A stretch of DNA of 64,000 nt from Apostichopus japonicus (taxonomy: Eukaryota > Echinodermata > Holothuroidea > Aspidochirotida > Stichopodidae). The DNA lies in the NCBI RefSeq assembly GCF_037975245.1, contig NC_092578.1, forward strand, positions 1,676,001 through 1,740,000, written 5' to 3'. Shown here in pieces: positions 36,604 through 62,379 of this stretch (positions are counted from its first letter, which is position 1; every line of letters begins with the position of its first letter). The translations under genes were made by a program, and so were the position numbers. The notes under the pieces are model-generated. The model was not told where the DNA came from, made no database searches, and was given only the letters and a program-made list of their open reading frames with translations.

Positions 36604-39600
36604 CATTTTATTTCCGGTATATATAAAGTGCAGGATCATATAGTATATGAGTGAGTTATGGTCACTACCGGGCATTTTCACCCTTGAAACTGGGCCTGTC
36701 TGAAACCCCTAGCTACGCCCCCGATTATCGATGAGCAAAATTGTTTTAATCACTATGAAGAAGAATAAAATACTAACACAACGTTGAAGGTATTCAGGTA
36801 TATACACCTAAAAGTATGGTCTGTTTCGTAACTTGCATTTTAATTACATGGTCAGTTTTACCATTATTTTAAATGAGACCTTACGGAAGCTGAAAAACTC
36901 CATCATTCATGCAAGTTGCTCGTGTACCAGTATATTTTGTCCCCTATAGAGGTTGTGTCCGGCTGAACATAATTCTGGTTAAATACCGGTACTCTCCGGC
37001 CGGAGTAATTTTCCTGATAAAGAGTGTTCTGCCGGATATTATCGACAGGGGACGATATACTGTTACACCGGCATTGATACGAGGAATTGTTGTCAAACAG
37101 TCCAGCAGTGTAACAAAATTATGTTAATTTTTAATAGCCCCGCCCCCTAAAGAAAAAGCGTGGCACTGTATCTGTTATCCAATTAAAACATATCGTGTAT
37201 TAGAATAATTAGTATAATTAAGCTAACCAATGGAATAATAAGCTTAACTTCCGTGAAGCTGACCAATGCTGGAGTGTAGGTGAAGTAAATAACCGTAAAT
37301 CGACTTCTGTTTGTGATATATGTTTGTAAAGCCATTGAAATAAACTTATGGAAACATTATCCCTGATTCATTCGGTATGGTAGCATGTGATATGAATCTG
37401 ACGGGGATATCTGTATTCATGAAACCAGCAAACATTCTTAACATACACCACCCGTGAGGTAGACATACACTTTTAAGTGTGAATTTTAATTACTTTTAAA
37501 TGAGTTGTTACTCAAATGATAACAGCCTGCGGTTTTATTTTTCATATCAATTTTTTTCTTCATATCAGGCTAACGGCGGTTCGCGTGAATACATTATTAT
37601 CTACGGAAACTTTAAAGAGACATATATATTTGGCATGTAGTATCATTTCATAAGAATTCCATCGCAATTAATGTTTTGAAATGAGAACATATTATATACC
37701 TACAGATGAGAATTAGTTATTTATAGTACATACCATCTAAGCCAATCAAATCCAATCTAATTACGATGGAAGAAAGACACGAGACACTGAATTTGTAGTT
37801 GAATTATTTTCGCTCAAGCCGGTCCACAATTGCTTTATAGAGTGAAAGGTCATGAATTTAGTCTCGATATGTTCTAGTCCAACGAAAATGCTGTACTTCT
37901 TTTGCCGTTCATGTTTACAAAATAGTGAACCTTTATAACATGGTAATTGTCTTCAATGCTCCTTAAAGGTGTAAGGTAAGGTTAAATTGGTGGCGCTGTT
38001 CATCCACTTTTCAGAGAGCCGTACATAGACAGCTCTAAAGTTTCCTATAGACCAACGCATGATATGTTACCGTCATAGAAACATACAAGAAAGTAACCTT
38101 GAATATCATTTAACATTATATTTTGTGACCAGTTCATTAATGTAATGCCGGTGTTATTTGAGTCCATACATTCGTGTGTTTTCCCTCTGTGTAATTTGAT
38201 GTCGCCTCTGAGGAAGTGATCTAATGAGTTTTTTTGTGTGTGTGATAGAAAAAGTGCCTTAGTTGTCCTTGCAACATTTTAATTAGTGCATATAGAGTAA
38301 CAGATTTTTAAGGATCATGTCCCAAAACAGTGAAAGTGGTATAGAAATTAAACGTGAACTGATAGAAGTGGTTTTGAAAAAAAATGATTTCTATGGCCTA
38401 ATGTTTCGCGCGCTTTCCCCTCTTTGTTCCGGACTTTTTTTTTACTCTTGCGTATACTTCCTGAAGATCCGTTATCGTACGTCATTGCATTCGACGCATC
38501 GACTTTAACCACGATTCTATCCAGAATACGCACCATACGGGTACTCGGTGACTCCTCATCCCTGAATCTCCCCCTCCTCCTTTGGGGTTATTACCCTGCA
38601 AGTGACACTGTTATAGCCTCGTCTGAAGCCTATCATTGTGACCTGTTACCTTAATTTGATCATTACCTTGTTAACACTCCTTTCCTATATTTCTCATTTG
38701 TTTATCTAACTTTCCACATTCCTCTTTCCAGACAGGCCTCTCCAACCGTCCTCATCCCCGTCCTCTCCCATCCCCCCCCCCCATCCCATTCCTTTCAAAT
38801 ATCAATAAGGTTGCCCTATCGCCGATCTCAGAGGCCATATATACATTCGACACACACAACGTCGCTAGGTCACATCTGCATATGTGATATTTGTTCACCT
38901 TAAATAAGACTTTCCGTTTAATACGTTATTCGCCTTGACGGCTTGAGATGGACAGATTATTATGAACTTGTACGTATCAGAGTACCAACCTATATGACCA
39001 CATGTGTTTATGTATCAAATATTTCTCATAAACGATATCCCACAGTGTAGTTTGATTATCTGTTATAATAACCATGTAGTCAGTTAAGACATCTATAGGG
39101 TTGAATTCCCTAACGATGTTCGCCATTCCTCGGCGGACGCCCGCCCATTGTACTGACTTGACGAGATGGGAACATTATTCATGCTGGGAGCACTAACGTG
39201 TTAAATAGTATTTCAACTATTTTCGTGGTTGTCAAGTATAGTCAGAGTTGTAAACAGTTACAAATGATGTAATTAATTACAAACGTAAAGTGCGCGCCTG
39301 TTGGTATTAAATAGATTACACCTGTTTTCGATATATTCCCCGTCGGTCCGTTTAAACAAAAATAAAAATTGTTTCTTTTTTCTTCTTAGTACTGACTTTA
39401 AGACATTCGTGACAACGACTAACATACCGTAAGTTGTCAAGCACACGTGATGGAATGTTATTCAACTTTTCATAGTTTGTGACGATGTGTCGTAGTTTTA
39501 TTGATGTCATATCATGCGTCGTGTTTGTCACGTCTAAGTTGGCGCTGCATGCATCCGACAGTATATTGTCTTAAGTCGTACAAATATTGCACTAACTTTA

Positions 39601-41803
39601 TGAACTGTCGTCATACCTCTATGTGCTGTAGCTGTATGATGTAACATTGGACATACCTGTTTAGCGATGCAACGGTGTTGAATAGATCTTCTTCAGACGT
39701 TAAAGAATTGAAGATATGAAAACACTGGTGTAATGAATCATAACGAAAAATACCATAGGCTATATGAGACTATAAATATATTGGTTATTGTAACAGACAC
39801 AATAGATGAGTTCTTCTATACATTCAAATTTTTGTTAGATGTTTTTTTTTTGAAAATTAATGTCTAAAAAACAAAAGAGTAGCCTAAAAGTAAGCGTTTC
39901 TTTCACTATAAAGAATTACACAGGCATTTCAATTTATAATTGTTAAGTGATAATTGTTGCTGCAATATATGCATCTGTGCATAGCTCAATAGGATATGGA
40001 ATTAAGACTTTCTATCGCGAAAGTACAGTTCGTTATCCATGTCATTTTCTTATAACTAACACAGACATTTTCATGTTTTCATGTTTACACTAAATGTATG
40101 AAAAGGCGGAATTGGTCAATAAAATACATGTGTATAAGAAAGGTTTTTAATTATTTGTAGAGGGGAGGAGCGTGGCGAGAGAAGAGTGAGAAGGAGAGGG
40201 GATATTTCGGAATACGTTGCTACCTTCCCCTCATATCCTTCAGGTAACAGATCCACACATTTAGATGTGTGTATATACCTATCACTTACCTGTCTGAACT
40301 TTTAAGTCACGTGTATATACCGATCGTTCTCAGTGTATATACACAATTGGGCGGTATACGAAGCAACGCAATACAAAAAAGGCGATGAAAAGAATAATTT
40401 ATTCATCATTTATGACATCGATAATTACAGTCGTATTTACATGCTTTAATTTACATCTCATTTCCAACTTTGTACATTAAGGTACATTATTATAAAGATA
40501 TGCTATTTTACACATTCCATTATGTCATTCATATTACTATTATAAGCTGCAACATTTCCCACAGCACAACATGCATATGTTTATTTATAGGGTTATTATT
40601 ATTATTACTTGGGGGGGGGGGACCTTTGAGGGGAACGGGACATGAGACTTTGATTTGAGGGCGCCATCCACAAAATCACTTGAAAAATTCCCAACGAAAT
40701 GGAAAATGGTTTACAAATTCCAGTATTTGAATGTTTTTCAACAACATCGGACATTTTGATGACAATTTGTGTTTGGTTCTCAACAAACCTTGTAATATCT
40801 AATTTCTAGTCCTACAAAAGGACCCTTATTATTAATAAGGGGTTTTCTTTTTAAGCCAGATTTCAATATAGTGAGCTTCCTTTCTACGGTACCTGTCACG
40901 AAACAGTACTATATACGTAATAACATATCATTTATAACCCAAGCACGTAAAGTGTGAATCAAGACAGTGTTTGGTTCATCTTATAAAGGATCCTGTTTTA
41001 CATGAAAAACGTGCTTCAAACTGTAAATAAATTAATCAAATAAATAAATAAATATATAAATAGAAAAATGTAATGGTAAATCGAGTACTATAATTTCGAA
41101 AGTTATATTTTAGCTTTTAGTTCAAAAGATATATAATTCCAATATTAATGCAATATTAATATTTAACCGACTCATATCTTTATCAAATTAAATTGAAACG
41201 AATCACGATTGCACATGCAGGCAGTGAATATTATATATTATGAAGATATAAACTACAATTTATTTTGTTAAACTGAAACTCAAAATATATTACGACTTTT
41301 ATAATAAGATTTCTCGATACTTCTGTAAAACTATTGTTATGATCTAGTCAAAGGCGGGGGTGGGGAAGGAAGGGTGCTACATAGGGCTACTATCCCAAGT
41401 ATACCCACTTACAGTCCTTCCAATTTTACAAAATGATGAGGCGAAGAAACAACAATAAAAACACATGTTCAGAAAGCCTCTCGGCGTATCAGTTCGTTGA
41501 ACCTATCCCCCCTCACTCCTATGATTTCTCCCATTCTTATGACGTCACTATTTTTGTTAATTGAAATGTCAAGAATGATTGTATCTGCCTATAGTTCCTG
41601 ATTCTTATTGAACATGTTTTCGTTTCGCTGGTTATCACCGAATGGATATATTCAGTTGTTTCAAACAAGTACATATATAGTAATAGGTATTCGATTTGTT
41701 TATTTTCATGATGCGTTCACCTTTCGTGTAACCGCTACATGTACTATAGATTAAAAGATTAACTGTGCAAGATACACATTGCTGAGTAACCTTTACTATC
41801 GAA
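36604..41803. other. Gene-poor region between the nested hAT locus and the receptor gene
   Basis: No supported exon. A decayed hAT-type terminus (CTAGCTACGCCCCC) lies at about 36709-36722. Poly-C runs occur near 38766 and a G run near 40612. AT-rich sequence at 41030-41300 is probably downstream flank or 3' UTR of the receptor gene; an AATAAA on the - strand near 41697-41705 is a candidate 3' end. Confidence 0.5.
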
Positions 41804-53185
<11,382 letters not shown>

Positions 53186-53953
53186 TTTCACTGTTAATAG
53201 CTTAAAATAGCTTAGGCTATACCTTTGACTATAACGTAATTAAATATATAGGGGATATAGCGAACTTTGCCAAGTTTATCCAAAGGACAGATTGTGATTC
53301 ATATGAAGTTTTTTTAGTTAATATCTGGTTTCCGAAGATGATCGACACAGAAAAAATCTTAAGAAGACGGTTATTCCTTTAAAGAGTACATCCGGAAATA
53401 TGTTTAATTCTCCGGTAATCATGGATTAAAATGCGTGTATATCGGATCCCATGAAGATAGATAGCGTGGGTGTTTGTTCCAACAAGATAAAGGAAAATAG
53501 TAGTAGGCCGAGAGGAAGAGTTATCACATGTGATCGCCGACAGCTCTTAAAAATACCATTCAGAGAAAGAAAAAAGGATTTTCCGTATTAAGTCACTACG
53601 GTACCATATCATATATGCATAACGTAGATCGAATCTTCAGCCCTATGTTTGAAAGGATAAAATTTCCCAATGTCCAACTTCAAATTCACTCGATATTAAA
53701 ATCAAAATAAATCCAGTCAACGAGATGCAGAGTCTGGAGATGCAGAAGCGGTTAAGTTACATTTATAGCGAATTATACTTGAGTCACTCAGGAAATATAA
53801 TTATTCCATCATATTTTGTTGTTGACTTCAAAGCAAAAGTAAACAGAAACGTATTAAATTATTCGAAATGGCTGAACTATTTAAAACTGAACTTGACTCC
53901 AAGTTTGTATTTGATGAATTAATTAAAACCTTTCAAACTTTTTGTGTCTACAA

Positions 53954-54322
53954 TCAAAGAATATGACTCATTAATTTCTCTGTGATATCTTTCAATGTTT
54001 TACGCGTGTATCTAGCCTTGTCAACAACCGACTTGTGGTCCGAGTCAATTTCGAATACACGTACTAAACTCACACACAGTTGTGCGATCTTCCCACGAAA
54101 TTCTCCTGTATAGATGATGAAAGAACAATAGCATATTGTTAATACCTGCGCACCTCTACACAGAACAATAGTCCATTGTGATGTATAATATAATGTATAA
54201 TTAACTGACTTAAAAAAAGCCAAAGTTGATTCCAAGATCCATATTGCGAAGGAAGTATAGATGATAATGTCAAGTCCTTTATTTTTAGAAAGAATATTTT
54301 TTAAGATGATAAAATTATCCAA
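53954..54322 (-). CDS. Unassigned 122-codon open frame with hydrophobic segments
   Basis: An open frame starting MDNFIILKN on the receptor's strand, upstream of its first exon. It has two or three hydrophobic stretches (LDIIIYTSFAIWILESTLAF, IVLCRGAQVLTICYCSFIIY) and a charged C-terminus (KARYTRKTLKDITEKL). I recognise no family. AT-rich sequence can yield such frames by chance, so this may be non-coding or a relic exon. Confidence 0.2.
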   Translation of the reverse strand: MDNFIILKNILSKNKGLDIIIYTSFAIWILESTLAFFKSVNYTLYYTSQWTIVLCRGAQVLTICYCSFIIYTGEFRGKIAQLCVSLVRVFEIDSDHKSVVDKARYTRKTLKDITEKLMSHIL

Positions 54323-57300
54323 TTCATTAGAAAAATAACGAATTTAATATTCTGCGGCCAGAGTTTCTCTCTTCTCTGACGTCAAACACGACATCTTAGT
54401 CTCCTTGTGTTACACCAAAATGGTAAAAATAACCGGTTTTACCGAATCCAGTTTGTCAATTTCACTTCATATCTATGTTTACCAATAATATATGAGTCTA
54501 AATATTTCTTACTCACTTCGATAGCCGACTGACTGCTTTATTTTTCGTTTATATCATTTAGAAAATGATAACTTAAAAATACGCGTGTTGCTTCCACTTA
54601 AGCACTAGACTCTTAATCACTTGAGCGCGTGGTAAATAATGGTTCGTTCATAGTAGCCAAGTAACTATTCATCTCCCCACTTAGTTTGAAACCAGTGTAT
54701 TCTACGGTGGCGTGTGGAGGCCGTATTTTTTTTAATTGCTTTAATAGAATGACTAGTGATTAAATGGTATACGTACCTATCATTCAATCAATCGATAGAA
54801 AGGTGTAATTTGTTCCCCTCGTGACATCCTTGTAAATGAATATTCGAAAACAAACACCTTGATTGGCACTTGCTTCTTTCACGTTCGATTTGTTGAATAT
54901 TGCAAACGACATAATGAACTTGATTCCACCAATCAGCGTCGTGCCTCGTGCAGTCTGTTTTGACATTGATTAGAGAGTATAACGGCTATGGCCAGAGTTA
55001 TTTATATAAAACATGCCATTAAGAAATAAGTGGGAAATTGATTGAAGATTTAACAGTACTGACCAAGTGGATTGAGTATTTATTGTCAAAATAGGATATT
55101 TGCCTGATCCAAAATGCGATATTCCAAATTATTTTGCCAACATAATTATTCAAAATACACTCTTGCGAAGTCTCGAACACAGAATGCATCGACTGCTATT
55201 TGGAAGGTCTACGGTAGTACTGAAAACTTCTGATAAACAAATCTCAACTATTGTGTACATGAATTATAGTTGTCCCACATATCCACCAACACCCCTCCCC
55301 ACCAGCGCCCCCATGATCAAGGGCACGGTCACTGTCGATGCGAAATTCCTTCAAAATCTTTATATATAACTAACATCAGAAAATCACAATAATTGATCAA
55401 AAACAAAATGCTACACTGTTGTGTTTGAAATTTTGTTTTCCAGACCATGCCTGTCTCTTGAGGCGATCAGCTGTATATTGATTTAGGCTCATAGGGGGGG
55501 GGGGATGTGTTTCACCCCAGGATGTGTCACTGACAGATCACATGCCTCTTACAAGTGTATAGTGATATTAGTAAAACACTACACGGAGAAGAAGCTTGGT
55601 GTTAAAACTATACCGCGCGGGCCAAAAAATAACAAATAAAAAAAAATAAAAAAATCGACCTCAAAATGTGTTATTTTTCGGGTAAATGACGCGATGAGGT
55701 TCTTAAAGGTGGTCAGTCGATACAGTAGTTCGTGACTGCTTTGCAAGGTCGTTTATTTCCTCGATTCAGGACGTGTCTTATTACTTATGGTGGTATAGTA
55801 AAATATAGGCTAGTGTCTCACATGAGCCTATATATATAAAGTATACCAACCTATACACATAAGAAGTTATGCGCTGCATATATATATATATAGTTGGGAT
55901 TATTGCCGCAGAGCCGTCTTTGAAATGTGGTTCACGGTTGCAAATGAGTCATTTAAATATTCCCGTGACGTCATTTGCATCCCGTCCTCGTACTTTTAAC
56001 AAAATATAGGTATACGAGCATTTTATTATACTAATAACTGATAATCTTGTGGTTATGGAATTTGTGAGTGAAAGAGAGGTGTTTCTTATGACAAAGTAAG
56101 TAGATTTACCATGTACCATGCTAGTGGTATGCGATTTGATCAGTCGAAGCGACTGGTATGAGGGACTATACACATTAACTAAATTACTTACTTTTCATCT
56201 ACCTCACTTGACATGAGAACTGGGTCACATGATTTGCATATTTTCTGTAGTTAGGATAGCCAGAGTTTACCGTGACTAAGTCGCTGCGAATGGCGTAAAA
56301 ATATGTATTACTTGTGTGCATATAATGAACGTTAAGCTACAAAATTGTGCCTAACTATTGCGAATCGCTGATATTTCCTAACTATAGTATAAATATAGCT
56401 TACGCTTTCAGAACGTATAAAGAAATGGACAAATACTCTACGCAAAGACCGCTATAGGCATACGAATGTCACGAAAAGCGGGAACACTCCATGACGGGTG
56501 GGCTAGGTATATTACAGCGTTAACATTACGTTTAGTCAATTTATGTATCGTTTTCGTCTTGCTAGTATATCAATGCATTAATGATTACTTGAGGCGTGAT
56601 CTAAGTTTTGGACTAGTGAGAAACTATAGACACAGACTTGGCGTACATAATGAATGAAAGTCCTGATCTTTCCGAAAACTACCTGTTTAACCATTTCGTA
56701 TACATACACGTGCAGCTCACTCCACAGTGATTGCACTCTAGCCACATGACGTAATGCAAATTATACAGGAAGAGACGTAGGTGAGACAGACAGCATATGG
56801 GAACATGGAGCGATAGAATTAATTTTCACCAATTGAGATGCTGTAAAGTTTATTTTAATGAATTGTTTAAGTAATACATTACATAAATCTTCATACATCA
56901 AGTCTATACTAGTGCGCATAATCTATGCAGGAAATCTATGCGGTTATATGTTTGTGAATAATTTCATATAGCATGCTTTTAACAGTTGAATCCATACACA
57001 TTGTGTACCATAAACTTATGGTATGACATGAAGTTTGTGTTGTTTGCAAATCTCCGAGATTTACAAACTTATAGTGCGAATTGCGTCGGACTTTGATAGA
57101 CTCAAATGTGGACGTAAGTGGACTCAAAAGTGACACATAATTATTTGAAATACCGCTGCACCTTTCCTTTAACGTTCGAGTATCTGGTGCAATCAGAATA
57201 TGGAACACTTCAACGCACGCAATATGAGGCTTTAAGAGCCACATGAAAAACTCAATGGGTGGCGCGTCTATATAATATATCAACATGCGCTCATATCAGT

Positions 57301-58310
57301 TTCTGTTATCTCGAAATGTATGCATTACTTTAACGTTGAAAGCGATGTGTGGTATCGCTTTAGTCATATACGTGATAAAGGCTATAAACAATATATATTA
57401 ATATATCATTTACCGAGCAGACGGGGCTTATAGTAGGAACATATGCAGGGAGTAAATACCGATGTATAGGCTAAACCTGTAGGCTACTGTGGGGCTACCT
57501 CAGCACTGGAGACTGATTTGACCACGGGACATTCCATATAGCGACAATATAAAAAGATCAATTTATAAAGACCTAATTCCTGAATAATAGATCAAGGTAT
57601 TACACGTAGAGATATTGCAGGAGATAATCATCTGAAGTTGAAAATTCATAAATGATATTTCCTCGGCCTGGTAGAAACCCATTTTTTCACTATAACCTTA
57701 TTTCGATTATCTTCATGTTCTAGTTAATTTCTATTCCATTTACATCACTTTATATCGTCTTTATGTGTGCATCATAATAAATCAGAAAGTTAATTTGAAA
57801 AGTAGTAAGTATTTAATCAGATGTTAACAGAACCGCCAAGGGTATCGAGGTCGAAATATGGACTGTTACCCGGTACTTGAATGTGTAAGAAAAATTTCTT
57901 GTTTTGATATTTTGCTACACATTCAGGTTCTAAGTCCTACAATTACTTTCTTTTTGACAGAAACGCCGTCAGGTTAAAAAGTACGAGGGGGGGGGGGAGT
58001 GGAGAGGAGTGGATTAAGGGACGTTTAGGGAGAAGGGTGAGGGTACGAACGGGGAGGCTATACAACAGGGGGAGGAAGAAGGGTGAGGCTACAACAGGGG
58101 AGGGAGCAGGGTGAAGGGAATTAGGTGTACTTATACGCATACTTATTTATATCATATTCTATACATATTTAGTCATGCACGAGGCCTACTTGACAGAAAT
58201 AACCTGACAAACTAAACAACTAATGTATAGAAGTATTGTTTGCTAATGGTTCCTCGGCGAACTGTACTTTCTGTTGAACTTTCTATTTACATCATACTAG
58301 TAAACGGCTC
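54323..58310. other. AT-rich region with no recognised gene
   Basis: Scanned on both strands; open frames are under 120 codons and show no domain or convincing splice structure. Small AT runs occur near 55876-55893, and a G tract near 55494-55503. A G-rich run begins at about 57987. Confidence 0.5.
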
Positions 58311-58317
58311 ACAAATT

Positions 58318-58684
58318 AACACAACTTATGACTGACTTGGTACAACCTATGACTGACTCGGTAGAACTTATAACTGACTCGGTACAAGTTATAACTGACT
58401 CGGTCACATTATAACTGACTTGACTTATGACTGACTTGGTACAACTTATGACTGACTGGGTACAATTTATAACTGACTCGGTACAATTTATTTGACTCGG
58501 TACAACTTATAACTGACTCGACTAATGACTGATTTGGTACAACTTATGACTGACTGGGTACAACTTATAACTGACTCGGTACAAGTTGTTACTGGCTCGG
58601 TACAACTCATAACTGACTCGGTACAAGTTGTTACTGGCTCGGTACAACTCATAACTGACTCGGTACAAGTTATTATTGACTCGG
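58318..58684. repeat. 20-bp minisatellite (TTATAACTGACTCGGTACAA)
   Basis: Tandem units of about 20 bp built on ACTGACTCGGTACAA with variable spacers (TTATAACTG, TTATGACTG, GTTGTTACTG, CTCATAACTG). There is a higher-order pattern near 58580-58660 where a 40-bp pair is repeated. Several units are shortened. Open frames across it on both strands are repeat translations. Confidence 0.93.
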
Positions 58685-58871
58685 TAATGTACAATGCATA
58701 TTGCTTGGGGAGGAATGTCCGGCTGGAGATGGACCTGACGATGACCAGAGACCTGATGTATGGTAGGGGAATGGTCACGTGAGGACATATAGCCTCCGAG
58801 AAAATGTTCATTTGTACGATGGTGTGTTTTATGCTTTAGTATACGTGGAGAGGAAAAACAATTGAGAAGAA

Positions 58872-58941
58872 GGGGTGGGGTGGGTTTGGGTGGGTTTGGG
58901 TGGGCTGGGGTGGGCTGGGCTGGGGTGGGCTGGGGTGGGAG
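58872..58941 (+). repeat. G-rich tract of GGGT/GGGCTGG units
   Basis: Repeated GGGTGGGTTTGGGTGGG and GGGGTGGGCTGGG words provide many G-runs on the + strand and could form G-quadruplexes. Confidence 0.8.
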
Positions 58942-59339
58942 TACAGACAGGGAAGGCAGAGATAAAGAGGGAAAGATATGAAAGTCAAAGACGGTGGAGT
59001 TACCGTGAGATTCATGACGTTTCTGCATGGGCATATATATACTTTATTATGACGAATCCTTCGAAACATAAAACAAACAAGGAAGTGGAGTGAAGATTAT
59101 TCAGTTGTTTATCCTTTCGTATTATCATAGAAGAAGTCTGTTTTACTATATCTGTATATCTATATAGCCTGTAACTATATTCACTTTAAATAAACCAAAA
59201 GACTGAAAGGGATTTGACGTTTATTTTGAGATGAGGTGAAATATCAGATTAGAAACATCGAACAAATAACATTAGTAAACCAACGTCACGCAATATGACA
59301 TGAAACATTATTTTAAGTAAATCTGACACGAATAAGGAA

Positions 59340-59392
59340 TGGGAGGTGGGGGTGGGGTTGGGGTGGGGTTGGGGTGGGGTGGGTTGGGGGGA
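59340..59392 (+). repeat. Second G-rich tract
   Basis: Units of GGGGTGGGGTT on the + strand; quadruplex-capable like the tract about 400 bp to the left. Confidence 0.8.
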
Positions 59393-61774
59393 TGGCGTTG
59401 TATTGTTCCTCCTGTCTCTATAGTGACCAACCATTCTTATAATAGTTGCTTGCAGGCCTGTACTAAAGTATATATGCTTCTAATTAGGTATACGCCCACA
59501 TAATTATGAGACTTTTATTCTAAACAGATCTACCATGGTGACTGATTAAGTGTGAGGTTATAGACAATATATGCACCATGTCCCATCTGGACGAAACTTC
59601 ATTAAAACCTGTATAAGCAAAAAGGGGTAACACTTGAATGATATCTAAATAAGAATTTTCATCACCACTACCAACCAACCAAATGTCAGATGATAAATTA
59701 CAAAATATCCGACATTTGATTGATCATTACAGCAATTAACTGCAAACTACCTTGGACTCGTTCCGTTAAAGAATTCTAAACAAATCACTGGTCCCATACA
59801 ACGGTTTACTGAACAATCACTCGAAGCCTTAGTTAACTTGGGTACTATACTTGAAATTGTGTTCGCCGTGATATGTTTAAGGCTGCCCGGCGCCCGTTGT
59901 ATCCATAAACACCGTAAAGAGGAGCCCTGCAATGTTGATTAACTTCGTAACCAACTTGTTAAAGTCAATTAAAAAACAATGTTGTTTGTTTTGAATGAAA
60001 CATTTATCACTGTAAATAGCTTCGTGCCCTTATTCTCTCATCCTGCCAGGACCATCCCTGACATATTGTATAATTTGTCTTAAACTCCCTTATCCGTTTA
60101 ATAATCCTACGTATCATTATGCTTGTTTGTATTCCTGTTACAAGCCTTCTATAGTTACGAATATAGTAATGTCCACCCGCGTCCTTTTGGTTCATTTCTT
60201 GTGCTTCCCACATCTGACAATTCCTACCGTTTTACATATTTTCGATTCCTTTAGCATTTTGTTGGTTTCTTTTGCTTGCGTACCACGTTTCCTTTACGTT
60301 CCGTTTATCATCTTTTCGTGTTCTTAATTGTATCTACCCTTTCTTTAAATTCTTTGTCTTTCAAATGCTCGTTCGTCTTGCCCTAATTCTGTTCTTCCTT
60401 GTCGATCACCCATAGACCCACATATTGGATATATGGCAATGTAAATGCATGACATAAAATGATATAGCAACAACAGGTTAAAGAAGATATGATGTTTTCA
60501 CGTGTTGTTGTGATGAAAGATAGCCTAGAATGAATGCTATGGCATTTTTAACAAAAGAGCATAAACAGTTTATTAAATCTACCCAAATTTACACTTATCT
60601 GCATACTGACATATAGTGAGTTAACTACATCAATGACATTCTGTTAAGCCGTAAAAGGAAACAATCCAAACAATAAATTAAGGAAAGTAGATGTAATAAA
60701 TATACAACAGATGGTACTATTGCTACATCTTTAATTTGTAGCCAGTTGAAGACATCGCGGAACTACTTACATGCTGTCGTAGGGTATAACACAGACCTAT
60801 ATCACTGTTAGTTTCTGATGTTTGACAATTCAGTGTTGGCGTATAGAAGAAAGAACTACCTTAATGAAATGTGTCAATTTAAGTGATAAATTAGATTTAG
60901 CCATTATGTCAAGCATAACCTTACTAATTCACACGCAAGTATACTACGATTCAAAAAAAAAAGATAAAAAAGATGAAACATGTTGGCCTGCGGGAAAGTG
61001 TAAATCACGTATAGGGTTTTTCCCTGTAAGTCTGTAAGATGACATCTAAAACAGAATGAATTGGATGGATTGTAATTAAATGCCCTAACAGCCTGCACAA
61101 CTATCAATAGAAAATGGATAGGTTTGTCTTAGAATACACTCGCGAATCACCGTGGGTTCCATTAAAAACAATCTATTAATAAGTACGCTAAAAACAGATT
61201 CGTTCAAAACACGAAGCCTAACGTGATGGAGAGATAATTAAACCTGAAGTATGAATTTGAGTACCATTTTCTCAAAACATCTTCTTCCATTAATTTGATA
61301 AGAACTGTTTAATCCTCCAACCAAGACTAAGTACTTAAGGTGTCAAGGACCATCAGTTGGTTAAAGCAAAACCTAAGGAGGGGGAGAGGGGGGGAGGTAA
61401 ACATTGTTAAATGACACGCAGCGGTCATCTATACCATTCACAATGATATTACCAAGCGGTGAAACAATGTCTTTCATTTTACTTCAGACACCTTTTTTCT
61501 GTGGAATTATTCAGAAATAAAGGTATAGTTTTCCAGAATTTTTAGTAATCCCCCCCCCCAAAGAAATGAATTTATAATAAAATGATTGTAACCCCGTCTC
61601 AAATAATTTGTTTTTAATACGGTATGTCACCAAGTTTGCAAATCTATGCAGTGTAAAGGCAAACTATATTATCAGTTTATCGTAGTGTAAATGCTTTCTT
61701 ATTCTTGTTAGTTAAAGCTTGTTAAAACTGTTAAAAATGAAGAATAAGAAGAAAAACAAACTCCTGGTCCATGT

Positions 61775-62045
61775 ATACCCAAACTGCCAAACTCGTTATG
61801 GCGATCGTGCATTTTCTTTCGCTGCGCCTTCTCTTTGAAACGAACTTCCATTTCACGTTCGTGACTCTCCCTCCCTCTGTGTATTTCAATTATAAGAGAC
61901 AACTTAAAACATTTCTGTTTGATTCCTATAGTTTCTTTTCTATCTTTAATTTCATTTGTCTTTTTCCTACTTTGTAAAGCGCTATGAAACGCTGTATTAA
62001 GCGCTAAATAAATGTAATTTATTATTATTAGTAGTATTATTTATT
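61775..62045 (+). mobile_element. 3' end of a LINE (decayed reverse transcriptase C-terminus plus tail)
   Basis: From about 61788 the + strand reads [16 protein letters not shown], then a stop where Trp is usual, then NELPFHVRDSPSL, the pattern found at the C-terminal end of CR1/L2/Rex1-like LINE polyproteins. It ends with GCGCTATGAAACGC, AAGCGCTAAATAAATG and an ATT microsatellite, a usual LINE 3' terminus. In-frame stops make it a dead, 5'-truncated copy; the rest of the element was not found to the left. Confidence 0.75.
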
Positions 62046-62364
62046 AAAAAAAAACAGTTTCAGACTTGCTATACTTCCATTCGTTTATAAATTAAGAAAG
62101 CTTGATTCGCTCGTTCTTTCGTTGATTGGTTCTTTCGTAAGAATAACAATTTACATAAAACGATGTTTTAAATTAGATCACTATAATCTTCCAAACAATA
62201 TCAGCCTGTTCTTTTTTATTTAGAATCGTACGCATAACGTCATGATTTCATGTATCTTTTATCTTGTCACGGTTAGCGTATAAGCTGTTGGAAGACTCCT
62301 ACGTCATGCTTATAACTTATAAGTACAAACCACTTCTAATGTCATGACAGAGAAAATAAAGAAC

Positions 62365-62379
62365 CCCCCCCCCCCCCCC
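62365..62379. repeat. Poly-C tract
   Basis: A run of about 15 C, one of more than thirty C or G runs of 8 or longer scattered through the window. Confidence 0.85.

Noticed and set aside
58488-59034. 170-codon and 107-codon frames on the - strand
   Set aside because: Built from the 20-bp minisatellite and the G-rich tract; proline-rich and Tyr/Arg repeats follow the DNA repeats.
61708-61977. Open frames on both strands treated as a gene
   Set aside because: The region is a dead LINE 3' end; the informative frame contains stops.
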